A stretch of DNA of 64,000 nucleotides from Laburnicola sp. R22_1. Taxonomy: Eukaryota; Ascomycota; Dothideomycetes; Pleosporales; Didymosphaeriaceae. The DNA lies in contig JACONQ010000003.1 of assembly GCA_014281115.1 (NCBI GenBank), forward strand, positions 4,340,001 to 4,404,000, given 5' to 3'. Below the pieces are notes generated by a model. It saw only the letters and a program-made list of their open reading frames with translations. It was not told the DNA's origin and made no database searches. Position numbers and translations under genes: made by a program. Shown here piece after piece: positions 35,235-45,893 of the stretch (position 1 is the stretch's first letter; every line of letters begins with the position of its first letter).

Positions 35235-35239
35235 GATTC
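35235..35239. repeat. Target-site duplication of Copia-3 (left)
   Basis: GATTC precedes the left Copia-3 LTR and is repeated at 40,504-40,508 directly after the right LTR. Confidence 0.92.
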
Positions 35240-35391
35240 TGTAAGGGATAAGTAGGGTAGCAATTAGGAATAAGAGACTAAGTTGATTGTAATAAGCTAA
35301 ATAGAGAAACTACTTAAGTAGCAGAATTGTGATTAGCAACTAGTCTACATTAGGTTAGTAGTATTATGTGATATTATACTCCACACTAACA
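35240..35391 (-). repeat. Copia-3 3' LTR
   Basis: The 152 bp LTR differs from 40,352-40,503 at ten positions by my count. All are transitions and eight are in CA/TA or TG/TA context. Changes occur in both copies, as expected for RIP acting on the pair. Confidence 0.94.
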
Positions 35392-35479
35392 CACCTTCTA
35401 TAGCACAAAGGTAGCAAAGTGCTGTAAAGTATAACAAAGCAAAATGAGTAAACAAAGGGCCTCCAGGGCACCTTCCTAG

Positions 35480-38400
35480 GAAGAACTCTATTAGGTAACA
35501 ATAGATGTAACAAACTTATCCTCTAAACTAATAACTTGTTAGCGGATATTAGTCATTCCTAATTGCTGCAAGAATCGCTCGTGCTTACTACTATTAGAGA
35601 GAGACTTTATTAATCTATCAGCGGGCATATTAGTAGTTCCTATCTAGGTAACATTAATGTTCCTGGCTTTAACTTGCTTACAGATCCACATCTAATATAC
35701 TTTAATATGTCTAAGCTTTGTGTTAAGCTTTTCTTTGTCCTTATTAGCGATAGAGACTATTTGCTGGTTATCACAGTACAATATAGGTCGAACCTCTAAA
35801 TTAAACCTAATAGCTTTAAAGGTGTTTATCCACCAGGATAACTTAGTGCTAGCAGTTAACAGGGCAAACAGTTCGGCCTTAGTAGTTAATTTAGTAACAG
35901 ATCTTATAATTTTTGCCTTCTAATTAATAACTATACCGTAGAGCTTAAACACATAGGCGAATAAGCTTTAAGCAGTATTAGAATTGTTAGCAAACGCGGC
36001 ATTAGAGGCACTAAAGAACAACAACTCCTTAGCTTCCTTATTGTCAATTTAACTAATATAGTTAGCATTCTTAGAGCGTGCTGTTATTGTTACTCCAATT
36101 GCCCAGAATTGGAAGTTATATAAGTATTGCCACACAGACTTAATAGTAGTAAGATGCTTTTGACTTGGATTATTTAGATGGCGGGCAAGTATTAAGTGCG
36201 CTTTTGCCACGTTAGGCTGGGTGAAATATAAGATAAAGCCAAGGCATCTAACTAGGATCTAATATAGGCGGGTGCGCTCCGCGTTAGGTTTATCTGTACT
36301 TAGGGGGAGATAAGACTCGCGCAGAGAGACCTTAGGGTGTTAGCTACTCTAAAGGAGATTGTGATTGTGGCAGACTTTTGCGATATAGGAGTCTTAAATT
36401 ATCTAGACCTTGCCTTTTGCATAGTCTCTAATAATGCGTATCCCTAGAAACTAGCGTAGTTCTCCTAAGCTTTGTGTCTTGTATCGTTTCGTAAACTCGC
36501 GTTAAAACTATTAATAATATTATTAATCGCCTTTGTAGAAAAGGACAACGATATTATCTATGTAATAGAATAGTATTAGCTTGCCATTAGTAAATAGGCA
36601 AGGAATACCCTTAACTTAAGTGAAGCCCATATTAATAAGGGTCTTCTTTAGGTGTTTGTGTCACAGCGCTAGGGCATCCTTAAGCCTATACAGTGCTCGG
36701 CGTAGTCGCATTATATTGCCTAGTCTGTCTTGGAACCTATCTAGAGTCTAGACGTAACAGAGTTGGGCCAGGTACGCGTTAAGGAAAGCATTCTTAACGT
36801 TGTACTAGTAGGCAAGGAGTCTAAAGGCGCACATAATAGCGATAAGGAAGCGGAGCGTTTGAGCTGCGAGGGTAGCTGCGTAGGTATCATCCCAAGTCGT
36901 CTGCAAATCTCCTCTTACAACTAGTCAAGCTTTGTAGCTAGTTAAGTAGCTATCAGCATCGAACTTGTACGTGAAAACCCACATTAGCGGCAGGGTCTTA
37001 GCATCTAGGTGCTCCTTCACATTATCTTTCACCTTCTTAAATACACCTTTATAAAGCTGCTCCTTAATCTCCTTGTCCACAGCAGCGAACCACTTATCAG
37101 CATTAGGGCGGGATTTAACCTCAGCCCAGTTCTTTGGTGGCGGCAGCAGTTAATCACAGTGAACCTTCAACTCTTTATTTGGGGGCAGTTGCACGATTGC
37201 CGTAGCAACCGTTTGCTAGTACAGAGAAGCGTGCGTACTAAAATGGTCCCTAGGCGTATTGTCTCCTCTACCACCTCCCCAACAACAGGACCCTAGAACG
37301 ATATTGTCTGCAGCAATATTAGGGTTTGTCCGTCTTAGAGCGTTATTCTAATAGCAGTTTAGCGCAGTATCTCTAGAAGCAATCTCTCTCTAGCCTTTTA
37401 GTTAAGAACAATTATAAGTGCTAGGTACTAGTGTCTCTTAGGGTGTAAGTAATCCTTTATAGGCCTCCTGTTAAATCTACTCTTTGGCATTATCTAGCCT
37501 AGTAGCCTCTTCTTCTTAATCCTTAATATTATCCTTAACTATATGTTGACGATGTGTTATATTACGATGGATCTGCTCAATAACAGGATCTTCCTCCTCG
37601 TCCAATGAATCGATATTAAGGACTCTAACTACGCGTCGTATCTCCTCTGTCATAGGCTCAAGTTGTAGAGCTGAGTAGCGTTAGTCTCGTACGAAGACAA
37701 CATCACGTGTTCGAACAACACTGTCAGCCCCAGGAACCCATACACGGAAGATATTCGTTCCTTTGTATCCAACTAGCCATCTAGTAATCAACCTTAACTT
37801 AAGCTTGTTACCTTTGGCCACCTTAGTATTACAGAATAGGGCTTTAGCACTAATAACATCTATATGTGTAAGAGACGGCTTCACCTTGCGTATATGTTCG
37901 TAGGGCGTCTTCTAGTCAAGAACCTCTATTGGCAATCAATTAAGGATGTAAATAGCTGTTAGGCATAACTTATTAGCTAGTTCCTTAGGCAAATTTGCTT
38001 TAATCCGCAAAGCTCTTGCCGCAGTAATAATAAGGTTACTAGCCTTCTTAGGCAGGCCAGTTATCTCTTCTGCACTAACAGCATGTCGCTTAGCTATAAT
38101 ACCCAGGTCTTAAAAGACCTCCTAGAGATTAGCATAACCCTTTTTATTGTCACAGCGAATATATACAACAATCGCGTTAAACTAGGTCTGTATAAGCGCT
38201 AGTATCTATTAAACTAAGCGTGTTAGAGTCTTCTTCTTCTTATTATAAAGAGTCTTCTCTAAATAGTATCTACTATGTTAACACACAGCGTGTAAGAGTC
38301 ACTTGTCCCTGTTATAGCAAGCTTTACCCGTCTTCCTAAGTTGTACAAGGTTAATGCTAATACGTTTAAAGGGGCGTGTCGCAGGCTCGCGTTAAGGGTG

Positions 38401-40250
38401 TTAACTAATAATCTTAGAAAGCTTAGAGTTAATGCACTTTTTATATTCCCTCTATTATAGAGCTTAGGGGCCAGTAATAAGCTTAATACTATCTACTGCC
38501 TACTCTAGGTGTTTAATCGCGCGTTGTTCTACATAAGCTAGTATCTAATAAGCTTCTATAGGGGTGACTTATAGAGGCTTGCGCTCTATACAGCTTAGCT
38601 TAGCTAACTTTAATTAAATTGCGAATGTGTACAACTCTAATACGTTCGGACATATTGCCTTGTTAGAGTCCATAACCTAATGGCTACCCTACTTATTAAG
38701 TGTGCAGAATATGTCCATTAAAGCGCTCCTTAGATAGAGACAGCTACGTCCCGAGTTAAACTTAATACTAACTGCTTAATAGCGTAAGAGTGACACTACT
38801 AATATGAAGAATGTGGGAATAAGTGCTACCTATATTATAGTTACTTAACATTTGCTAGTTAGAGTATTAACAAATAGCTTAACATTTCCCCACTTATATA
38901 TCTGCAGGGCTTACGTGCTAGCTAGTAGGATATTATCTAGGTGTCCATCTCGGATCTTTTCCTAAGTCTTTGGCCGATGGTTTATAACATATAGATTGGA
39001 GCTAGGATCTAGTATTTACTTATTAATTAATAGTGGTAGAGGCGATTAAATAGCAACTATACTAAGTAGAGTAACAACCTAAGCTGCGTTTTGGCTGCCT
39101 TGCTAGTGTATAACTGCTTCTGTTAAGTTTTAAGCATTTAATAGAGGGTGACCAGTGTCTATTAAGAAATTATTCTTATTGGCAGCAGCTGGCTTTTTAC
39201 TAGCTTTCTTCTTAGTTCTGAATAGAGCTGCGCTTAAAGGGTTGCCTTTGCCTAGTTTCCTAACTCTGTTAAACTTGGCTAAGATAACTAGGTCAGGCCT
39301 CCATCTAGCAGGTTAGAGAGAAGGCACTATATAGGAGCACTGCTTAAACAAGTGCTATTTCCCGCAGATACACGTAACTATACGTTTCTAGGTGTTGCTA
39401 TTAGTGTTTAGACTAGGGCGTCCTAAAACGGCGTATGTTCTAAGTGCTAACGCTATAGGGTTTAAGGTGCGTTAGAACTGTTAATAGTTCTCCACTAGTG
39501 CAATAGAATTCATATATAGGGTTCTGTTTATCTTGGCTCGCGTAATCTCCTAAATTTCGTACGTGACAAAGGACTTATTAATTCCCCTAATTGCTCGAAG
39601 AAAGTTCTACTATGCTCAATAGTCCTAGACTTTAGGTAGTTTTAGTTTAATTATGTCGCAAAGGATAGTAATGTAGCTCTTATACTAAGCATCCATCTTC
39701 TGTCGTTGTGGAACCTTCTTAATCTTGTCGTACTGCTCGAGCAACTCATACTTGCGTTCTGCTACTAATATACAGAATATCTTCTTAAGTTATATAAGTT
39801 GTTCGTAGAGTGTTTTAGCATCCTTAATAACTAGAATATGCCTACTAGCAATTATTCTTGCAATCTCCCATGCCAGGTTATTAAGAGCGTTCTCCTTCTT
39901 CTGCTAGGCTGCCAGCTTTATTGCGTAGAACCCATGCTAGAAGGTGTAGTCCTCTTGTTTAGATTTTGTAAGTTTGTCTAGTTTAATATTATTATCGCCC
40001 TAAATATTACTTAAATCTTTGTTAGGTGTGTTGTTCTTTTTAAATAAGCGTAGTAGTCGCTTCTTAGGTTTCTTATTGTAGATTTTCTTAACAGTATCTA
40101 CTATTAAATCTGAGTTACAATAGTCCCAGATCTTGTATACCTTAGCAGTCCTCTTTCGCAGAAAGATCCACTTCGACCAATCGCTTGGCTTATTAAGGAT
40201 AATTATCTCCTTAATAATTAGCTTATTCTCTTTATTACTTATCGTAGTAA
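35480..40250 (-). pseudogene. Copia-3 polyprotein relic (gag-PR-INT-RT-RH)
   Basis: The minus-strand order is canonical. Gag starts near 40,220 with a KPSDWSKWIFLRKR segment. The zinc knuckle CICGKxH lies at about 39,350-39,378, and the protease-like ILDPSSNLYV lies near 39,020. An integrase follows, whose end WLVGYKGTNIFRVW is in an open stretch at 37,681-37,884. The reverse transcriptase active site reads FYYIDNIVVL at 36,541-36,570, where copia has YVDD. RNase H ends with PADRLIK (about 35,611-35,633). Stops are spread throughout, mostly at Gln and Trp positions. The element can no longer move by itself. Confidence 0.87.
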
Positions 40251-40351
40251 ACTAGAGCTTGTTAAGTTAATCTCTATTGTGGAAAGCGCGTGTGTAGTAA
40301 GTAGGTAGAGTGTGAACTGCAGTTAAATTAAGCGTAGGCCGGGCTCATAAC

Positions 40352-40503
40352 TGTAAGGGATAAGTAGGGTAGTAATTAGAAATAAGAGACTGAGTTGATT
40401 GTAACAAGCTAAACAGAGAAACTACTTAAGTAGCAGAATCGTAATTAGCAACTAGTCTATATTAGGTTAGTGGTATTATGTGATATTGTACTCCACACTA
40501 ACA
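40352..40503 (-). repeat. Copia-3 5' LTR
   Basis: The partner of 35,240-35,391 has the same length and ends ccacactaaca. GATTC follows directly. Confidence 0.94.
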
Positions 40504-40508
40504 GATTC

Positions 40509-43500
40509 ACTTTGACTTAGGACAAGACCTTCTATACAAGGTTAGCAGAAAATCCGTGGTTATATATCTAGAGTACTAAGACGGACACTAGCTAGTTAAC
40601 GCTAATACTAGCCGCCGCCTAGAAACCCGCTTATTATTATCCTTTAGCACTACTTACCAACCTTTAAAGGACCCTCGACCTAATTGTATAATCGACTATA
40701 GGACAGCCTATAGCACCTGGGGTCACCCTAGTAAGAAGGCAATTAAGAAGCTGGCTAACTATATAGAAGGCTTACAAGTAGAAGGTAGAGACAGCGACTT
40801 CTATAGCGTATGTGTCGAATCGAAGCTCTTAAAGTAAGTCTCTAGAAGATAGTAGGAGGACTTTATATAAAGGAAGTTCTATTATATTGCTATAGACTTT
40901 ATCTAGCTACTACCTTAAGAAGTAGACTCTTATCTTAATAGTAACAGAGTTGCAGGTCACATAGTGGACTAGTATAGCAAGTAGCATAAAGTGGATTACT
41001 TTCCACACCGTACGAAGGCATTTCTAAGCCACTGGCTTGTCTATAAGATTCGTAAGATATAGCGTATCTTTAATAGCGACGTTACTGCAATTAAGACTAA
41101 CAACAATTAAGGGTATGGAGTTGCACCGAACATATTAGAGGAGCTCTGCGCTGAGCTAGGTATCTAATACGAGCTGCGGGCAGAATACGCAAACGAGCAG
41201 AACGGCCTTGCTAAGAGAGCAGGCAAGATTATTGTTATTTAAGCTTGAGCTATAAGACTTAAAGGAAATCTGCCAAAATTATTATTAAACGAGCTGCTTA
41301 AGACAGCAGCATATATACTGAATTGTACACTAACCAAAGCGCTAGGTTGGAAGACTCTATATGAGATTGTATAGGGATTGAAGCCAAAGGTAAACTACCT
41401 GCGCCCTATAGGCTGCCAAGTGTACGTCCGGAACCCATTAGTTAAAAGAGGTAACAAGCTCGAGTCTAGAGCACTTATTAGCTAACTCGTAGGCTATAAT
41501 TTAATAAATATCTTTAGGATCTGGCTGCTAACAAAGGACAGAGTAATTTAAGTGAGAGATGTCATTTTTAAGCCAACGCGGTTCTATAAGGGACCAGATG
41601 GCTACGCAGCTAAGTTAGTAATTAAAGAAGATATAGAGCTGCTTGCCTTTCTAGAAGAAGCTAAATCTGACGATATCGCCATTAAAGAGCTTATAACGCT
41701 CAGGCAGAGTCGTATAGTACCTGCAGCTACAGCTCCCGCCAGCGAGTAGTAGGTAGGGGGTGAGGATAGAGCTACTAAAGCTGAGGTTAACAAGGTTAAC
41801 AGAGTTAACAAGGATGTAGAGGACTTGTTTTTGGGAGGTGGGCTACTTACGCCTATATCTAGAGGTTTATCTTTACCTTATATAACTAGGCATTAGAATA
41901 ATAATAATCCGGTTAAAGTTCTCCTAATAGAGCAAGACCTAGAGTTAACACTAGAAGAGCTCTCTGCCACCCAAATCCTTAGCTATATACCTGATCGCCA
42001 TAACAACAACGCGCTAAGGCGTAGAAACCTCGAAATTAATAAGTTAAATATACTTATAGGTTTACGCTGATAGCGGCAGCGCGCTAAAGACCTCACAGAT
42101 GCAACTAGATACCAGACGCACGCGATTTCCTATAGAATACGCATTAATGACTACTTACACGCCTTTTTAATAGCGCTGAAACCGCAGCCTGTTATTAAGA
42201 TTTATTAGTTATAGGTTCCGCCTCCACTAAGGACTTGGAAAGACCTGGAGACTTATCTGTATAGAGCTGAGTTTTGATAAGCTGGTTAAGAAGAATACTA
42301 CAGCATATAGAGCAAAGGATGCTTTGTAAGAATTATAAAAATAGCAGAAAGTGCTAACGCCGAAGTGTTACTACTAATGTGGGTCTTTATGTACAAATTT
42401 AACAAAGATGGCTTTCTTTTATGGTTTAAGGCACGTCTAGTGCTTTAAGGTGACCCTAAGCAGTCGTATAGAGACACCTACGCTGCCACACTAGCAGCAC
42501 GCATATTTAGAGCAATTACCGCTATTACTAATTATTTTGGACTAGCGCTAGTTTAGTACGACGTACTAACAGCTTTTCTTAACGCTAGACTTAATTGTCT
42601 ACTCTACGCGCAAATGCCAGATAGATTTTAAGTAGATAGAGAACTACTTTAGATACTCCGCGCTCTCTATAGGTTAAAAGAGTCACCACTACTATGGTAT
42701 AAGAAGCTCTATAGAACGCTATAGTTACTAGGAATAAAGCCTATGCTAGGTTTCCTGTGTATATACACTAACAAATGGCTCATCCTGTTCGTCTACGTTG
42801 ACAATATTATTATGGCTTATTACTCTTGTAACGCCGAGCTACACTAGTAGTTTAAGCAGAAGCTTAGCAAGTACTATTAACTAAAGTGACTTAGTCTACT
42901 TAAGTGGTTCTTGGGCATACGCGTTAAACGAGACATCGCCGCCTATAAACTTTGGCTGCTCTAGAATGCCTATATTAACAAGGTAACTATAAACTATGGC
43001 ATAACAACTGCTAGCCGCCGCGCTGAGGTACCAATAACAGTTAACTATCTTGAGCCATCTATAAAGGAACCCAACGCAGCCTGGACAAAGCTTTACTAGG
43101 AGCTTGTTAGTTATCTTACGTTCCTTACGCAGTTTACTCGCCTAGATCTAGCACGCGCTTATGTAATACACGCTTTATATCTCACTAACCCTAAACAAGC
43201 TTATGTGAAGTCTATTTGCAAAGTGTGGCAACATATTCTAGAGACTTAGTACTATGCACTAGAAGCTTATACAGCCAAAGAAGGGATTTAGGAGTTTGTG
43301 ACTATAGAAGAGGACTATTGCGACCCTATCTTCTTTAGAGTATCTAATGCAGCTTTTGCTAACAATATAGAAACTCGCTATAGCTTCTAAGACTACGTTT
43401 TCCAACTGTTTAGGATAACTATTAACTAGAAGTCTACCCTATAGCGTACAGTCACCAAATCTACTACTGAGGCAGAGCTACTTGCGCTCTCTCTTATAGG

Positions 43501-43809
43501 CTTAGAGATAGAGGAATGGCTTTGCTTATACTACAGCCTATCCTTAACGCTAAACACAACTCTAACTATTTAGTGTGATAACTAGTAGACTGTTAGAATT
43601 GTCACAAAGGAGCAAGATAAGCTAGCAACAAAGCTTAAGCACGTTAATATACACCAGAGTTAGATTCGCTAGGAAGTAGAGCAAGGACGACTTAACGTCT
43701 AATGGCAACCTACTAATAGAATGCCTACTAATGGGATGACTAAGTTGCTATTCCGCCAGAAGCATGCCAAGTTTGTAAGCCAGCTACACCTTACAAATCT
43801 ACGCTCTTA
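40509..43809 (+). pseudogene. Copia-2 integrase, reverse transcriptase and RNase H
   Basis: The Copia-2 frame resumes after the GATTC duplication. The integrase core is readable, with the catalytic Glu block YANEQNGLAKRA at about 41,181-41,220. An open stretch at 41,552-41,749 covers the linker after the integrase (VRDVIFKPTRFYKG). Reverse transcriptase follows from about 42,400, with LVLQGDPKQ, ALYRLKESPLLWYKKL and the active site VYVDNIIM at 42,788-42,811. RNase H contains STTEAELLALS, CDNQQTVR and KHVNIHQSQI. The frame ends at a TAA at 43,807-43,809, just before the purine tract and right LTR. In-frame stops are relatively few, but the RT active site is changed (YVDN). Confidence 0.88.
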
Positions 43810-43866
43810 ACTTTAATGCATAACAAATATATAGGAAAAGTCATTCTTATGTTACTAGATAACTAT

Positions 43867-43880
43867 AGGATAAGGGGGTG
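43867..43880 (+). other. Polypurine tract of Copia-2
   Basis: The purine-rich run aggataagggggtg sits directly against the TG that opens the right LTR. It primes plus-strand DNA synthesis in LTR elements. Confidence 0.75.
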
Positions 43881-44064
43881 TGTAATAGTAGTGGGTAAGT
43901 TTAGAGTTGCTGCCTACAGATCTACTATTGTCTATACTAGTTTATTGCTGCCTACACTTATTTACTACTGCCTAGATTGTCTATTAGTATATATTCTAGG
44001 TACTACTTATATTTAATATAACAAGTGTTGCCTCGACTTTCGCCTTTTAGCTACAACCGCTATA
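43881..44064 (+). repeat. Copia-2 3' LTR
   Basis: The 184 bp partner of 33,474-33,657 ends cgctata (cgctaca in the left copy) and is followed by TTTAT. The 66-codon open stretch at 43,816-44,016 lies across this LTR and is not a gene. Confidence 0.93.
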
Positions 44065-44069
44065 TTTAT

Positions 44070-44394
44070 CCTTAATCTTATAGTCCTTAAGCTATATCTT
44101 ATAGAACTTAATGTCCTTCTTATATATCTTAAGGCCTAAGTTTAATAGCTCTAATAGGCGTGTTAGAGAGTTCTGTTAATTGTTGTTGTTTACGCGGATA
44201 ATTGGCTGGTAACTTACTATTTCTAGCGACGACGGCGGTGTTGGCTTTTTGTGTGGGAGTTTGGCTCCGTCTGGATTAATAATAGGCCATATATCTATTG
44301 GCTCGTATCGCGCTTTTAGCTACTGCAGCTATAGTGTATAGTTAGTGTAATTAGTCAACATAATTGTTAAGTTGCGGAGCGTTAACAGCGACAT
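44070..44394 (-). pseudogene. Copia-1 gag start
   Basis: ATG at 44,394 opens a minus-strand frame. It reads MSLLTLRNL, then a segment with ARYEPIDIWPIINPDGAKLP, typical of fungal copia gag N-termini. It is cut at 44,069 by Copia-2 and continues below 33,469. Confidence 0.75.
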
Positions 44395-44435
44395 TGTCTT
44401 TTCTTAGGGTTAATTAAGGCAGTAAGACTCTTAAT

Positions 44436-44670
44436 TGTTAGATTTAATAGTGTTCTGTCACTTTAAGATAATATATTAATGAGAATTAATAACTGTGATG
44501 ATTTATTGTAATGGAGAAGCCTAGCTATCGCGAGAAGTTTCTATCTATGCTAAGGCCCTTATACTATCTAGGATAGTATAGAGGCAATGCAAAATAGTAG
44601 TGCGCCAGCCTCCTTAGTGTATTTTATAGAGAGATTATTACTAGAATGCACAGTGACTGTCTATCTAACA
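44436..44670 (-). repeat. Copia-1 5' LTR
   Basis: The 235 bp partner of 28,710-28,944 begins tgttagattta and ends ctatctaaca, followed by the AATAT duplication. Confidence 0.93.
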
Positions 44671-44675
44671 AATAT

Positions 44676-45390
44676 AGAGGCTAGTAATAGGGCTAAGAAG
44701 CTAAGTTAAACTATATACTTAATTTCTACATAAGCTTAGCTTATAGAGTATAAAAATAAAAGCCTATAGAAAGCTCTAGTAACTTAAAAGAAGTACTTAA
44801 AGCGAGGCAAGCCTTTACTTTTTAATTAGCTATATAAGTATTATAGTAAAGCTATTTTATAGTTACCTTATAGCGTATAGCGGGCCTATAATTATTAATA
44901 CTAAAAAGATACTAAGAAGTAGCAATTATAGCTTTAAAAAAGTAAGTAAGTAGAGGCCTATTAGGCTAGCTAGTAGCTTAAAGTAAGGCTACTCTAAAAG
45001 AGGCGTATTACTTAAGTAGCTACTAGAAATATGTGTATAAAGTAGAGGGCTAATAAGGCTATAAATTAATATTTCAAGTAATAGGCCTACAAGATATAAA
45101 AGTAATTTTAGAATTATATTAAATTATCTTAAAAGGGTAATAAAAAGGCTTTAAAGCCTCGTAGTAGGCCTATTAAGAAGAAATAGACTTCCTATAAGGC
45201 TGCAGATATTAATAAAGCTATATTAGCTTTATTAACGCATAGAGGCTGGATTATTAACACACTGAGTAGATATTAATAATCTAAGTAGCTAGTAATTATT
45301 TATAGGGTTTAGAGACCTTATATCTATAAAATTTTATAATATTACTAATTGTGCCTATCTTTATAGCCTTATATTGCTGGCCAAGCAATT
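44676..45390 (+). pseudogene. P3 transposase, C-terminal part
   Basis: The frame of 27,600-28,709 continues directly after the duplicated AATAT. It gives a Lys/Gln/Arg-rich, coiled C-terminal region (for example RAKKLSQTIYLIS, KPLLFQLPKYY) ending in THRGWI and further basic sequence. The seamless continuation confirms that Copia-1 landed inside this gene. Confidence 0.78.
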
Positions 45391-45441
45391 ATATCAGAGT
45401 GTTGCATAGACTAACGCGTTGCACAGACTGCTAAGCTATAG

Positions 45442-45893
45442 TAATATATAGTGCAGTCCTACGCCACAGCAAGTTTGGGCCCTCACATTCCGTTTTAGCC
45501 CTATGTATGCCCTAGAATAGCGTGGCATAAGGGGCGAAGCACCCACCTACACAAACGCGAGAGATTTCTCAGGCTTCTCTATTAAGACTATAGCTATCTT
45601 AACATGCACAGGCTAGTAAAACATAGGGTCTAGCTTTAACATATTTAACTTATCGCACGTGTGCGTTCCACAGTTCCTCCCTAGTCTACCGCCTAGGCGG
45701 TAGTCTTAACACTAACTTCGTTAAATTAAATTATCTTCATAGCGCTGCTGCCTTACGCGCACGCAAAAAATAGCCTAGAATAGGATATTTAAATTACCTA
45801 TACCTTTGTTTACCTTCGGCCTTTTAAAATCGCCAGAAACCTTTTAATAAGCGCTACTAATATTAGTAAATAAAATATTAATAACGTGGTTCA
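45442..45893. other. Small pocket of less-RIPed DNA between P3 and P4
   Basis: At least 45,460-45,720 has a more balanced composition, with intact CA and TG dinucleotides and a perfect palindrome accgcctaggcggt near 45,690. No ORF of note. It may be original unique DNA flanking the two pogo insertions. Confidence 0.5.

Larger units (their letters stand above)
35240..40503 (-). mobile_element. Copia-3: Ty1/copia LTR retrotransposon inside Copia-2, minus strand
   Basis: This innermost element is 5,264 bp long and uninterrupted. It has 152 bp LTRs (tgtaagggataag...cactaaca) and the duplication GATTC. Gag lies near the right LTR and RNase H near the left LTR, so it is on the minus strand. It is the youngest of the nest by position. 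Confidence 0.94.
33474..44064 (+). mobile_element. Copia-2: Ty1/copia LTR retrotransposon inside Copia-1, plus strand
   Basis: Two 184 bp LTRs flank the element, with the duplication TTTAT at 33,469-33,473 and 44,065-44,069. A purine tract (aggataagggggtg) directly precedes the right LTR, which gives plus orientation. Without Copia-3 it measures about 5.32 kb. It lies in the gag region of Copia-1. Its coding sequence is the best preserved of the nest. Confidence 0.93.
28710..44670 (-). mobile_element. Copia-1: Ty1/copia LTR retrotransposon, minus strand, itself split
   Basis: Two 235 bp LTRs (TG...CA type) bound the element, with the 5-bp duplication AATAT on both sides. Removing the nested Copia-2 gives about 5.37 kb. 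The orientation is minus. The gag start lies beside the right LTR, reverse transcriptase and RNase H lie towards the left LTR, and a purine tract (ctaagctgagggggtg on the minus strand) directly abuts the left (3') LTR. It inserted in the coding frame of the P3 transposase. Confidence 0.93.
27409..45441 (+). mobile_element. Pogo/Fot1-family element P3, split by a 16 kb nested insertion
   Basis: Terminal inverted repeats of about 45 bp match between 27,409-27,453 and, in reverse complement, 45,397-45,441. Flanking TA lies at 27,407-27,408 and 45,442-45,443. The element's own DNA is 27,409-28,709 plus 44,676-45,441, about 2.07 kb in total. Between them lies Copia-1 with its duplicated AATAT. The left inverted repeat is unmutated, while the right one carries seven C-to-T or G-to-A changes. 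Confidence 0.88.

Noticed and set aside
35720..37296. Plus-strand frames at 35,720 and 37,009
   Set aside because: Antisense to the Copia-3 RNase H and RT/integrase regions on the minus strand.
41602..41811. 69-codon minus-strand frame
   Set aside because: Antisense shadow of the Copia-2 polyprotein.
27409..45441. An 18 kb giant DNA transposon or Starship-like element bounded by the P3 inverted repeats
   Set aside because: The interior is explained by three nested Copia elements, and the transposase frame is continuous once they are removed.
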